From Novosphingobium cyanobacteriorum (GTDB lineage Bacteria; Pseudomonadota; Alphaproteobacteria; Sphingomonadales; Sphingomonadaceae): 64,000 bases of DNA. A program made the translations under genes and the position numbers. The stretch's first letter is position 1. Each line of letters opens with the position of its first letter. The stretch spans positions 186,001 to 250,000 of the forward strand of contig NZ_JAROCY010000001.1 in NCBI RefSeq assembly GCF_029436685.1, given 5' to 3'. The notes under the pieces were generated by a model. The model was not told the origin of the DNA and did not search any database. It saw nothing but the letters and a program-made list of their open reading frames with translations. This document shows positions 1 through 8,324 of the stretch, in pieces.

Positions 1-364
1 GCTTGAGGCCGAAGGTGCGGATGTTGTCGGTGGTGGGGCCGACGAAGACGATGCCGGCAGCGGCGCAGGCTTCGGCGAATTCAACGTTTTCGGCCAGGAA
101 GCCATAGCCGGGGTGGATCGCGCCGGCGCCGGTGGCCTGGGCGGCGGCGATGATGGCAGGGATGTTGAGGTAGCTCTCGCTGGGCCGCGCCCCGCCGATG
201 CACACCGCCTCGTCCGCCTCGGCCACGTGGAGCGAGCCGGCGTCGGCCTCGGAATAGACCGCCACCGCGCGAAGGCCCATGCGGCGCAGCGTGCGGATGA
301 TGCGCATGGCGATGGCGCCACGGTTGGCGATCAGGACCGTGTCGAAGGGAAGGGAAACGCTCAT
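1..364 (-). CDS. Urea/guanidine carboxylase, N-terminal biotin carboxylase part (partial)
   Basis: This is the first 121 codons of a biotin-dependent carboxylase; the rest runs off the left edge. The protein opens with the biotin-carboxylase N-terminal fold ([19 protein letters not shown], then [19 protein letters not shown] and [10 protein letters not shown]). Its start overlaps the stop of the DUF1989 gene before it by four bases (ATGA), so it is the distal gene of the transporter/DUF1989 operon. Carboxylases with paired DUF1989 partners are known as urea carboxylases, and several have been shown to act on guanidine with the DUF1989 pair as carboxyguanidine deiminase. Which substrate applies cannot be told from this fragment; acetyl-CoA carboxylase AccC is less likely given the operon. 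Confidence 0.85.
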   Translation of the reverse strand, partial: MSVSLPFDTVLIANRGAIAMRIIRTLRRMGLRAVAVYSEADAGSLHVAEADEAVCIGGARPSESYLNIPAIIAAAQATGAGAIHPGYGFLAENVEFAEACAAAGIVFVGPTTDNIRTFGLK

Positions 365-996
365 GCGGTCACGATCATCCGGACGGGAGTGGGGTTGAAG
401 GCGTTGCAGGGGTTGTTGATCTGCGGGCAGTTCGAGACGACGACGATCACGTCCATCTCGGCGCGCAGGTCCACCGTGAGGCCGGGGGCGGAGATGCCAT
501 CGACGATGCCGAGCGCGCCGTCGGCCTCAACCGGCACGTTCATGAAGAAGTTGATGTTGGAGACGATGTCGCGCTTGCCGCGCCCTTCGATGAGGTTGGC
601 CTCAAGGAAGTTCTCGACGCAGGCGTGCTGCGCCTTGGTGTGGTGGCCATAGCGCAGCGTGTTGCTTTCGCACGAGCACGCGCCGCCGATGGTGTCGTGG
701 TATTCGACCGCGGTGGCGACGATGGTCATCATCGGGCGGCCTTCATTGGACATAAGCACGCTGCCCTGGCGCAGGAACAGGTTGCCCTGTGCCGCAACGG
801 TATCCTGCGCGCTGTATCTCTCGGCGTCGTCATCCGCAGAATAGACGAGGAAATCGACCGCCTGGTTGCCTTCGAGATCGACGACGCGCAGCGTCTGGCC
901 CTTGGCCACGTGGTGCAGCCAAGGGGCGCGGGCAGGCACGATCTCGTCGTGCACGACGGTGCCGGCAAGACCGGCGAGATGGGGGTCGGCAGTCAT
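361..996 (-). CDS. DUF1989 protein, urea amidolyase-associated protein 2 type (UAAP2)
   Basis: A 211-residue DUF1989 protein. The ATG at 996 is preceded by GGAAGGG at a good distance, so the upstream in-frame extension is not used. Visible landmarks are an ARAPWLHHV segment, a [10 protein letters not shown] stretch, a Cys-rich [14 protein letters not shown] segment and a C-terminal [14 protein letters not shown] motif shared with its neighbour. The paired DUF1989 proteins of guanidine-using bacteria form carboxyguanidine deiminase, which removes ammonia from carboxyguanidine before allophanate hydrolysis; that role is an inference here. It lies 34 bases after the UAAP1 gene and overlaps the carboxylase start. 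Confidence 0.85.
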   Translation of the reverse strand: MTADPHLAGLAGTVVHDEIVPARAPWLHHVAKGQTLRVVDLEGNQAVDFLVYSADDDAERYSAQDTVAAQGNLFLRQGSVLMSNEGRPMMTIVATAVEYHDTIGGACSCESNTLRYGHHTKAQHACVENFLEANLIEGRGKRDIVSNINFFMNVPVEADGALGIVDGISAPGLTVDLRAEMDVIVVVSNCPQINNPCNAFNPTPVRMIVTA

Positions 997-1030
997 GAAA
1001 AGCCCTTCCTGTGGGTGAGCGGACTGAAGG

Positions 1031-1867
1031 TCAGCGGCGGAAGTAGTCTTCGACGTTGAGGAAGGCGCGCAGGCCTTCCGGGGTGGCGGTGCGCACGGAG
1101 TCGTCCTCGGGCGTGACCGGCCCGCGCCACGCGGTGGCCCGCAGCGGGGTGACGGTGTAATCTGGCCGGGGATCAAGCCGGTGCGGCACGTTGGCGAGGA
1201 CCACGATCACGTCCATCTCCGCGCGCAGCAGCACGCTGCGGCCCGGTTCATAGGGGCCGACGAGGGGGGTGATGGTGCCGTCCTCCTCGATGCGGGTGCC
1301 CTTGAACAGGTTGACGCAGGGGTGGACATCGCGGCGGCCGAGGCCGTGCTTGGCCGCGCCAAGCAGGAAGCGGTCCCGCCCGTTGGGATAGGCGCCGCTG
1401 TTGCGGCCTTCGCCATACTTGGCGAGGTTGGTGGCGGCGTTGGAGGTGCCGGAGAAACAATCGTGCGTGCCGGCGGTGTCCTCCACGATGCTCATCAGCA
1501 CGCGGCCCATGTCGGAGAGCAGCAGCTTGCCCGCGCCGAGGTAGGCGTTCCACTGCACTTTCACGGTGTCGGCAAAGTTCAGTCGTTCAGTGGGCATTTC
1601 GGCGTTGAAGATCATCAGGCCGGCGCAGGCATCGCCACCGGTATCGATGAGGCGCAGGCGGCTGCCGCGTGACAGGCGGTGGCTGGCGTATCCGCCGGGG
1701 GCGATTGTTTCCTCCCACACCAGGTCTTCCGCCGCGACACCTGCGGGAAGATCACTGGCTACGGGTGGGAGGACCGGCATGGATTCGACCACCGTGCCGC
1801 CCATGCTGCGGGCGTGGTCGCGGGCGGCCAGGGGGTTTGCCAAGGTCCCTGCAGGGCTATCGGTCAT
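1031..1867 (-). CDS. DUF1989 protein, urea amidolyase-associated protein 1 type (UAAP1)
   Basis: A 278-residue DUF1989 protein, the larger partner of the pair. It carries the family stretches SRGSRLRLIDTGGDACAGLM, GTHDCFSGTSNAATNLAKYG and a C-terminal [17 protein letters not shown] that mirrors the ending of the smaller protein. The start overlaps the end of the regulator gene by four bases, so the two are probably translationally coupled. By family knowledge, this pair is the likely carboxyguanidine deiminase or a urea-carboxylase accessory complex. No signal peptide is seen, so it is cytoplasmic. Confidence 0.85.
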   Translation of the reverse strand: MTDSPAGTLANPLAARDHARSMGGTVVESMPVLPPVASDLPAGVAAEDLVWEETIAPGGYASHRLSRGSRLRLIDTGGDACAGLMIFNAEMPTERLNFADTVKVQWNAYLGAGKLLLSDMGRVLMSIVEDTAGTHDCFSGTSNAATNLAKYGEGRNSGAYPNGRDRFLLGAAKHGLGRRDVHPCVNLFKGTRIEEDGTITPLVGPYEPGRSVLLRAEMDVIVVLANVPHRLDPRPDYTVTPLRATAWRGPVTPEDDSVRTATPEGLRAFLNVEDYFRR

Positions 1868-2343
1868 GCGGCGGCTCCGTTGGAATGACGGGCGTCTCCA
1901 TCCTGCACGTAAAGCGGCGGGAGGAGCGCGGTGGTGGTGACGAGTTCGAGCTGCTGGACCCCGCGCACGCGGCGCAGCGCGTCTGACAGCTCCTTGAGCC
2001 GGACGGCGGGGCCCTGCACCAGCAGGACCTCCAGCGACTGGTCGTTTTCAAGGAACACGTGCTGGGCGGAGATCACTTCCTTGAGGAAATCGGCCTGGGT
2101 CTGCGCCAGCTGATGCCGCACCCGCCCGCGATCGCCGCGGTAGACGAGGGTGATCGTGCCGGCGAGCATCTCGTCGGGCCGGGTATAGGCCTCATGCGCA
2201 GCGAGGGCGTGGCGGATCAGTTCGGAAATCAGCTGCGAGCGCGAAGGCAGCTGGCGTTCCTCCACCATCATGTCGAGCTGGCGGAACAGGTCCGCGGGCA
2301 GGCTCATCGACAGGCGGGCGAGAGTGGATGGTTCGCTGCTCAT
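1864..2343 (-). CDS. NikR-like ribbon-helix-helix regulator lacking most nickel ligands
   Basis: A 159-residue protein with an N-terminal ribbon-helix-helix DNA-binding part (about residues 8-52: LSMSLPADLFRQLDMMVEER onward) and a NikR-type ACT-like C-terminal domain (about 60-145). Aligned by eye to E. coli NikR, the four high-affinity nickel ligands H76, H87, H89 and C95 correspond to A84, H95, F97 and S103; only one is kept. It therefore probably senses something other than nickel through the classical site. It is translationally coupled on both sides (ATGA overlaps) inside the carboxylase/transport operon, which suggests autoregulation. The perfect dyad at 5097-5124 is the obvious candidate operator. 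Confidence 0.85.
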   Translation of the reverse strand: MSSEPSTLARLSMSLPADLFRQLDMMVEERQLPSRSQLISELIRHALAAHEAYTRPDEMLAGTITLVYRGDRGRVRHQLAQTQADFLKEVISAQHVFLENDQSLEVLLVQGPAVRLKELSDALRRVRGVQQLELVTTTALLPPLYVQDGDARHSNGAAA

Positions 2344-3101
2344 GCGGCGGCCTCCTCAAGCGGTTCGTCCACGGGTGCGGGCTTCACCAGCGGCAGGTCA
2401 TAGACCGCCGTCGCGCCATAGCGGTGCGGGGCGTGCGGATCGTGGCGGCGCTTGTCGAGCGCGAGCACGCGGGTGCCGAGGGTGAAGGCCTCGCGGATAT
2501 CGTGCGTCACCATCACGATGGTGAGGTCATACTGCCGCCAGAGCTGGGTGATCAGCGCGTGCATGTCTGCCCGGATGCCGGGATCGAGCGCGCCGAAGGG
2601 TTCATCGAGCAGCAGGATGCGCGGCCGCTTGATCAGCGCCTGCGCGATGGCGAGGCGTTGCTGCATGCCGCCGGACATCTGCGCCGGGTAAAGATCGAGG
2701 CTGTGGCCAAGGCCGACCGCCTCGAGCATTGCCGCGGCCTCTGCCAGCGCCTGCTTGCGCGCCGCGCCGAACAGCCGGGCAAGGACGGGGGCCTGTGCGC
2801 ATTCCAGCCCGAAGGCCACGTTCTGCACCGCACTGAGGTGCGGAAACACGGAGTAGCGCTGGAACACCACGCCGCGATCCGGCCCACATTCAGGGGCGAG
2901 CGGCGCGCCATCAAGGGTGATCTTGCCGCGGGTGGGCGCCTCCTGCCCCAGGATCACGCGCAGGAAGGTGCTCTTGCCCGCGCCCGAGGGACCGACGACC
3001 GAGACGAAGGAGCCGGCCTCGACATCCAGATCGACCTTTTCGAGGATGATCCGGTCACCGTATTCGACCCAGACGTCGCGAAGGGAGAGGAGCGCGCTCA
3101 A
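2340..3101 (-). CDS. ABC transporter ATP-binding protein (nitrate/taurine/urea-type)
   Basis: A 253-residue ATPase of the SsuB/TauB type. Walker A is GPSGAGKST, the Q-loop lies in VVFQRYSVFPHL, the signature is MSGGMQQR, and Walker B is ILLLDEPFGALD followed by the switch histidine in VMVTHDIREA. The start used is a TTG at 3101 that overlaps the stop of the permease gene; no ATG lies nearby that would keep the whole nucleotide-binding fold. It should power uptake together with the permease and lipoprotein upstream. Homologous transporters accompany urea/guanidine carboxylases. Confidence 0.9.
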   Translation of the reverse strand: MSALLSLRDVWVEYGDRIILEKVDLDVEAGSFVSVVGPSGAGKSTFLRVILGQEAPTRGKITLDGAPLAPECGPDRGVVFQRYSVFPHLSAVQNVAFGLECAQAPVLARLFGAARKQALAEAAAMLEAVGLGHSLDLYPAQMSGGMQQRLAIAQALIKRPRILLLDEPFGALDPGIRADMHALITQLWRQYDLTIVMVTHDIREAFTLGTRVLALDKRRHDPHAPHRYGATAVYDLPLVKPAPVDEPLEEAAA

Positions 3102-3913
3102 TGGCTTGCTCCATGTGCCCAGGGGAAGGCCTTGCGGCTGAGCGCAGTGAGGCCGAGATCCATCGCGATGGCGAGCAGCGCGATCCATGCGACGTAGGGG
3201 ATGATCACGTCCATCGACAGGTAGCGGCGGACGAGGAAGATGCGGTAGCCAAGGCCGACATCGGACGCGATCGCCTCTGCCGAGATCAGGAAGACCCATG
3301 CCGGGCCAAGCGCGAGGCGCAGTGCCTGGATCAACCGGGGCATGGCCTGGGGCAGGGCGACGCGGATCATGATCTGCCAGCTGCCCGCGCCCAATGTCTG
3401 CGCCTTGACGATCTGTTCGCGCGGCAGGCTGCCGACATGGGCGGCGATATCGCGGACCATCACCGGCGCGATGCCGATCACGATCAGCGCGACCTTGGCG
3501 GTTTCACCCAGCCCCAGCGCGATGAACAGGATGGGCAGCAGCGCAATGGGCGGGATCACCGCGATTGCGGTGACGAGCGGCCCCAGCGTGGCGCGCACCG
3601 GAGGCAGCACGCCAAGGACGAGCCCGACCACCAGCGCCATCAGCGTGGCGATGCCAAGCCCGAGGCCGAGCCGTTCGAGGCTGGCCAGCGTATCGGCCCA
3701 GAACACAAGGCTGCCCGATAGCGGATCGGGCGTGCGCATCATGTCCCACAGCGCGCTGGCCATGCCGCCGGGCAGGGGCAGGATCTTGTCAGACGGGTTC
3801 AGCGCGTGGCGCTGCGCCGCCATGACGAGATAGACGAGGCCCAACGCGGCAATGGGGATCGCCCCAAGGGCAAGGCCCTGTCTGCGGCCGATCTGCCTGT
3901 TCACCCAGCGCAT
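3098..3913 (-). CDS. ABC transporter permease (nitrate/taurine/urea-type)
   Basis: A 271-residue inner-membrane permease with about six hydrophobic segments. The cytoplasmic EAA-type coupling loop is seen in VKAQTLGAGSWQIMIRVALP. It has a positively charged N-terminus (MRWVNRQIGRRQG) followed by the first membrane helix. It sits 43 bases after the substrate-binding lipoprotein and overlaps the ATPase by four bases. The family imports small nitrogen or sulfur compounds; urea, guanidine or a related compound is inferred from the operon. Confidence 0.9.
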   Translation of the reverse strand: MRWVNRQIGRRQGLALGAIPIAALGLVYLVMAAQRHALNPSDKILPLPGGMASALWDMMRTPDPLSGSLVFWADTLASLERLGLGLGIATLMALVVGLVLGVLPPVRATLGPLVTAIAVIPPIALLPILFIALGLGETAKVALIVIGIAPVMVRDIAAHVGSLPREQIVKAQTLGAGSWQIMIRVALPQAMPRLIQALRLALGPAWVFLISAEAIASDVGLGYRIFLVRRYLSMDVIIPYVAWIALLAIAMDLGLTALSRKAFPWAHGASH

Positions 3914-3956
3914 GCGGCCTCCGTGGCGAAGGAGGGGGAAGGGAGGGGAAGCGGCA

Positions 3957-5036
3957 TCAGAGCTTGCCGTCCGCAGCCATCTTCATGAAGCTGTCATCGA
4001 AGCGCAGGGTAACGTGTTGCGCATCGCCCAGCGTCTTGCCGCCGGGGAAGGCCATGCCCACCGCATCGGCGGAAGAGGCGCCCTTGAACAGGCCCTTGGA
4101 GAAGCTGAAATCGCGCACCCGGGTCATCGTGGAGACGAGCGCGGGATTGTCTGTTGCGGCGACGGCGGCCTTGGGATCGGTATAGAGGAAGGTGGTCTTG
4201 AGCTGGGCATCGAAGGTGGCGGGATCGGTGCCCGCCAGCTTGGCCATGCCGGCGCGGGCGGCCTTGCCCTGATCGTCCTGGCGCATCATCAGCTGCACCG
4301 TTTCATACCAGATGCCGGCCAGCGCCTTGCCCAGATCGGGATTGGCCTTGAGCGTGGCGGTATCGACCACCAGCAGATCGAGAATCTCGCCCGGGATGTC
4401 GGCCGAGGTGAAGACCTTCTTCGCGCCGGGCTGGGCGGCCATGACTGACAGTTGCGGGTTCCAGGTGACCGCGGCGGTGGCCTGCGGGCTGGCGAAGGCG
4501 CCGACGATGTCTGCGTCGGAGGTGTTGACCGTCTTGATGTCGGAGAAGGAAAGCCCCGCCTTTTCCAGCCCGCGCGCCAGCAGGTAGTGCGAGACGGAAA
4601 GTTCGACGAGGTAGACCTGCCGGCCCTTGATCGCGGAAAGGGTGTCCGCGCCTTTCAGCAGCACGCCGTCGTTGCCGTTGGAATAGTCGCCCAGGATGAT
4701 GGCGCTGGTGTCCTTGCCGCCGGCGGCGGGGATGGTCAGCGCGTCCATGTTGGCCACGGTGACGCCGTCGAACTTGCCCGCGGTGTACTGGTTCACGGAT
4801 TCGACGTAGTCGTTCACCTGCACCACGTTGATCTTGATGTGGTACTTGTCCGCCCACTTCTTCACGATGCCGGCCTGTTGGGCATAGGGCCACGGCATCC
4901 AGCCGGCGTAGATCGACCAGCCTATGTTGAACTCGGTCCGCTTTTCAGCAGGCGCGCCGGCGCCCCCGCAGGCGGCCAGCATCAGGGTGGTGGACAGCAG
5001 GGCGATCTTGCCAGCCCTTGCGATCATGGTGCGCAC
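3957..5036 (-). CDS. ABC transporter substrate-binding lipoprotein (NMT1/TauA-like)
   Basis: A 359-residue periplasmic binding protein, first gene of the operon. The N-terminus has a lipobox (LMLAAC, Cys at 23), so it should be anchored in the inner membrane. The mature part begins with FNIGWSIYAGWMPWPYAQQAG, typical of the urea-carboxylase-associated TauA-like binding proteins. The GTG at 5036 is preferred because AAAGGGG lies nine bases upstream; the ATG at 5027 is an alternative that keeps the lipobox. Upstream lie a 5' leader of about 60 bases and the dyad at 5097-5124. Confidence 0.9.
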   Translation of the reverse strand: MRTMIARAGKIALLSTTLMLAACGGAGAPAEKRTEFNIGWSIYAGWMPWPYAQQAGIVKKWADKYHIKINVVQVNDYVESVNQYTAGKFDGVTVANMDALTIPAAGGKDTSAIILGDYSNGNDGVLLKGADTLSAIKGRQVYLVELSVSHYLLARGLEKAGLSFSDIKTVNTSDADIVGAFASPQATAAVTWNPQLSVMAAQPGAKKVFTSADIPGEILDLLVVDTATLKANPDLGKALAGIWYETVQLMMRQDDQGKAARAGMAKLAGTDPATFDAQLKTTFLYTDPKAAVAATDNPALVSTMTRVRDFSFSKGLFKGASSADAVGMAFPGGKTLGDAQHVTLRFDDSFMKMAADGKL

Positions 5037-5096
5037 GAGTCATTTCCCCTTTCGCAGTGCAGCATGCAGCAAAAACGGGGGCTGTCGACTCCCTTG

Positions 5097-5124
5097 TTAT
5101 TACCTTTCTCCACCTTGGTAATAA
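5097..5124. promoter_or_regulatory. Perfect 28-bp dyad, candidate operator of the NikR-like regulator
   Basis: TTATTACC at 5097-5104 and GGTAATAA at 5117-5124 are perfect inverted repeats separated by 12 bases. The outer span of 28 bp equals that of the known E. coli NikR operator (GTATGA-N16-TCATAC), as expected for two ribbon-helix-helix dimers on either side of a tetramer. It overlaps a possible minus-strand -10 element (TATTAT, 5121-5126) and lies about 60 bases before the binding-protein start. The link to the regulator at 1864-2343 is inferred. Confidence 0.6.
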
Positions 5125-5126
5125 TA

Positions 5127-5746
5127 CGGTTGACCGGGTCTGAGCGCATGATTCGCGTGTGGCACCGGCCTGGTGGCCGCCGCAGAATCGACGGGTTTCA
5201 GCCAGTATTGGGCGCGGGAAGGCCTGCGTTGGCGAAAGCGAATCGGTCGTGAAAGCGATTCGGTTTTGCGTGCTGTGCGGCGATTCCTCGAAATCGGCTT
5301 GTTACTGAAACCGCACCCCGGCCAACCGTGGGAACGGAGAAAATGGCGGAATTTCCGCACTGCAACGAAGTGGCGTTCATACTCACGCACGCGTCAATTA
5401 ATACGCTTGACCCAAAAGGTAATATTCGTAGCCTGACTGTCATCAGCCCCACGGTGGGGCAATCAACAGGTAATCGCGGCGGGCAGCAATGCCTGGTGAT
5501 CCGGAAGGGCTGTCCTTTCGGAACGGGTGAGCCTTGCCAACTTGGCCATCACCAAGGGGCAATTGCAAGCCTTCGCCTTCTGACGATGAATTAGAATTTT
5601 TACCGATCCGATACTGCGCCGCGGAGTGAATTCGTGATGCGATTTCGGAGGAATAAACAAGGTGGCGGGCCGCAATGCGGGATCGACCACCAAACGGGGA
5701 AAAGGGTGCCACCCGGCAAGCTTTCAGGCCATGCAAGGGGGTCGAC
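5127..5746. other. 620-bp intergenic region between the carboxylase operon and the TonB receptor
   Basis: No convincing gene was found. The region holds two 13-bp direct repeats with one mismatch (GAAAGCGAATCGG at 5234-5246 and GAAAGCGATTCGG at 5251-5263), which also form a 7-bp inverted repeat (CGAATCG/CGATTCG). It also holds a second NikR-type site at 5398-5425 and a long leader to the receptor gene. I looked for guanidine-I and cobalamin riboswitch motifs on both strands and could not place one. Confidence 0.5.
5398..5425. promoter_or_regulatory. Imperfect copy of the 28-bp dyad, upstream of the TonB receptor
   Basis: TTAATACG (5398-5405) and GGTAATAT (5418-5425) are again separated by exactly 12 bases. 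The left half matches the upstream operator at six of eight positions and the right half at seven of eight. The same span and spacing in the same intergenic region suggests that one regulator controls both the carboxylase operon and the divergent TonB receptor. It lies about 320 bases before the chosen receptor start, so the receptor promoter would also have to be far upstream. Confidence 0.4.
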
Positions 5747-8215
5747 GTGACCAAGCGTTCTTTCCGTACCACACTGTTCTGCGCCACCATGCTGATGGGG
5801 GTTGCGGCCACGCCGGCCTTTGCGCAGGAAGCACCGCTTCCGCAGGACGCGCCCCAGGATGCGCCGGGCCTTTCGGACAACACGATCGTGGTCACCGCCA
5901 CGCGGCGTTCCACCACGCTGCAGGACGTGCCGATCAACATCAGCGCGGTGGGATCGGAAGAGCTGGCCCGCCAGCGCATCGACGACGTGCGCGACATTGC
6001 CGACTTCACCCCCGGCATGACCATTTCCGATACCGGCCCCGGCTCCACTGGCACGATCGTGCTGCGCGGCCTGAATGCTTCGGACACGGACACTGCGGGC
6101 GCGAACTTTGACAGCGCGCTGGGCATCTATCTGGGCGAAGTGCCGCTCTACTATGACTTCAAGATGATCGACATCCAGCGCGTGGAAACGCTGCTGGGGC
6201 CGCAGGGCACGCTTTATGGTCTCGGCACGCTGGCCGGCGCCATCCGCAACATTCCGAACCGGCCTGATCCCTCCGGCTTTGCTGTCGAGGCGCATGGCCG
6301 CGTCTATGGCAAGGACCATTCGGGCCAGGTCGGCTATCAGGCTGATGGCATGGTCAACATCCCGCTGGTGAAGGACCACATCGCGTTCCGCTCCGCCACC
6401 GGGTTTTACTTCGACCCCGGCTTCATCGACTATCCGCTGCTGGTGAAGACGCCGGGCGTTTCGCTGCCGCAGCCGAGCGGGCCGGGTACGGTGACGCCCG
6501 AAGGCTATGCCGCGAACCTTTTTGAACGCAAGGATCTGAACTTCGAGCGCACCTTCACCACGCGCAACCAGCTGCTGTTCCAGACCGACGACGACTTCAA
6601 GCTGATCTTCACCTACGCCTTCCAGCGGACCAAGACCGAGGGCGGGCAGTACAACAGCAACGGCGTGCTGGGCACCAACGAGTATGAGAGCGCGGCCCGC
6701 TATGCCGAGCCGGTTAACCGCTTCGCTCACCTTGCCAGCGTCGAGGTGAACGCCAACGTTGCCGATATCGCCGACCTCGTGCTGACCAGCGCCTATACCC
6801 AGGTGCAGAGCGACCGCCGCGGCGACAATACCGACCTGCTGCTCGACCTCGACTATGGCTACGAGCTGTTCCCGGCCTTCACCAGCTGGAACGAGACGCA
6901 CGACAAGCGCAAGCAGTACAACCAGGAAGTCCGACTGGTTTCGACCCACGGCGGCCCGTTCAGCTGGGTGCTGGGCGGCTTCCACAATGACCAGAAGCTG
7001 CAGCGCGATTACATCGAGCATGTGCCGGGCCACCCCTGGGTGCAGTTTGGCGCACAGCCGAACCCGGACGAGGTTGAGTACGCGTCCTACGTCTCCTCGC
7101 GCGTGACGGAAAAGGCGGTATTCGGCGAAGGTACCTTCAAGGTGACGCCGCAGTGGCAGTTGACCGCGGGTGCGCGCTACTTCGGCTACAAATCGAAGAT
7201 CGCCGGCAACCTCACCGTACCACTGATCACGGACGAGAACGGCGTGCCGCTATTCCCGGTCAGCCCCTATGACCTGCCGCCCGCAGGCGGCACCGCCAGC
7301 AAGAACGGGTGGGTGTGGAAGTTCAACAGCTCCTACAACTTCACGCCCGACCTGATGCTCTACGCCACCTACAGCAAGGGCTATCGCATCGGCGGACCCA
7401 ACAGCGTGGCGCCGTGCCCCAATCCGCTGCCCAACGATCCGGATGGCGACAACATCAACAACACGCAGCTGCCCTGCGGCCTGCCCAACGAAGTGCAGTA
7501 CGGTCCGGATACCACCAAGAACGTGGAAGTCGGCATCCGCACCCAGCTGTTCGATCGCAAGCTGACGTTCAACTTCAACGTCTTCCAGATCAAGTGGGAC
7601 GGCATCCAGGTGGCTTCGGCCACGCTCAACGGCATTGTCGGCATCACCGTGAACGGGGGCAAGGCGAAGTCCGAAGGGTTCGAAACCACCTTCCAGCTGC
7701 GCCCGCTCAAGGGACTTTCGATCCAGGGATCGTACTCTTACGTCAACGCGCGGCTGACGCAGGACGTGCCGGACAACATCCCGGTCAACTCGCCTGCGGC
7801 GACCTATCCCAGCGCACCGATCAAGCTTGATGCGCTGGCGGGGGATCGTCTGCCAGGATCGGCCAAGAACAGCGGCAGCCTGGGCGCGACCTACACCGCG
7901 CCGCTGGGCAACGGCAGCCTGATTGCCGACTGGACCGCAACCTATCGCGGCGACGTGGTGACGCGGTTGGGTTGGGAGCGCGCCTATGGCGACAAGCTGC
8001 CGGGCTATGTGCTGCACCGCGCTTCGCTGGCCTATGAAACCGATCGCTTCACGGTGGGGCTGTTCGCCAACAACATCTTTGACAAGTACGCCGTGGCCTC
8101 GGTCGCCAACGACCGGTCACGCGTGGGAATCAACGATGGCGTGGTGCTGCGGTACTACAGGAAGACCGTGATCAACCCGCGCACCTTCGGGCTCGAACTG
8201 CGGGTGAAGTACTGA
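5747..8215 (+). CDS. TonB-dependent outer-membrane receptor
   Basis: An 822-residue receptor. The GTG at 5747 is chosen because AAGGGGG lies six bases upstream and the protein then begins with a clean signal peptide (TKRSFRTTLFCATML, cleaved after AFAQ). A TonB-box-like NTIVVTATRR is followed by the plug domain (about residues 45-170, with VETLLGPQGTLYGLGTLAGA) and the 22-strand barrel ending in ELRVKY. The substrate is unknown. Its position opposite the urea/guanidine uptake operon and the shared dyad suggest a nitrogen compound or a metal complex, but this is only inference. Confidence 0.93.
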   Translation: MTKRSFRTTLFCATMLMGVAATPAFAQEAPLPQDAPQDAPGLSDNTIVVTATRRSTTLQDVPINISAVGSEELARQRIDDVRDIADFTPGMTISDTGPGSTGTIVLRGLNASDTDTAGANFDSALGIYLGEVPLYYDFKMIDIQRVETLLGPQGTLYGLGTLAGAIRNIPNRPDPSGFAVEAHGRVYGKDHSGQVGYQADGMVNIPLVKDHIAFRSATGFYFDPGFIDYPLLVKTPGVSLPQPSGPGTVTPEGYAANLFERKDLNFERTFTTRNQLLFQTDDDFKLIFTYAFQRTKTEGGQYNSNGVLGTNEYESAARYAEPVNRFAHLASVEVNANVADIADLVLTSAYTQVQSDRRGDNTDLLLDLDYGYELFPAFTSWNETHDKRKQYNQEVRLVSTHGGPFSWVLGGFHNDQKLQRDYIEHVPGHPWVQFGAQPNPDEVEYASYVSSRVTEKAVFGEGTFKVTPQWQLTAGARYFGYKSKIAGNLTVPLITDENGVPLFPVSPYDLPPAGGTASKNGWVWKFNSSYNFTPDLMLYATYSKGYRIGGPNSVAPCPNPLPNDPDGDNINNTQLPCGLPNEVQYGPDTTKNVEVGIRTQLFDRKLTFNFNVFQIKWDGIQVASATLNGIVGITVNGGKAKSEGFETTFQLRPLKGLSIQGSYSYVNARLTQDVPDNIPVNSPAATYPSAPIKLDALAGDRLPGSAKNSGSLGATYTAPLGNGSLIADWTATYRGDVVTRLGWERAYGDKLPGYVLHRASLAYETDRFTVGLFANNIFDKYAVASVANDRSRVGINDGVVLRYYRKTVINPRTFGLELRVKY

Positions 8216-8232
8216 GAATCCGAATCCGGAGG

Positions 8233-8259
8233 GGGCGGGGCCGATTGGCTCCGCCCTTT
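8233..8259 (+). terminator. Rho-independent terminator after the TonB receptor
   Basis: GGGCGGGGCC (8233-8242) pairs with GGCTCCGCCC (8247-8256) around a four-base loop, with one mismatch, and is followed by TTT. It lies 18 bases after the receptor stop codon. The T-run is short, as is common in GC-rich alphaproteobacteria. Confidence 0.65.
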
Positions 8260-8324
8260 GGCTATACGCCGAATGACGTAGCGATTTTCGGCAAGTTTCA
8301 GGGATAGTTCCTGCGAAGGATCGC

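Noticed and set aside
5490..5600. Possible cobalamin or other riboswitch before the TonB receptor
   Set aside because: Some short hairpins exist (CTTGG-CCATCA-CCAAG), but the B12-box and other conserved cobalamin motifs could not be found.
5650..5680. GAATAA near the TonB receptor as another ECF element
   Set aside because: After 14 bases the sequence reads CGCA rather than CGTT, so the -10 part is missing.
5600..7033. Long open frame on the minus strand opposite the TonB receptor
   Set aside because: It mirrors the codon periodicity of the receptor gene, has no recognisable domain and no start site; it is an antisense shadow of GC-rich coding DNA.
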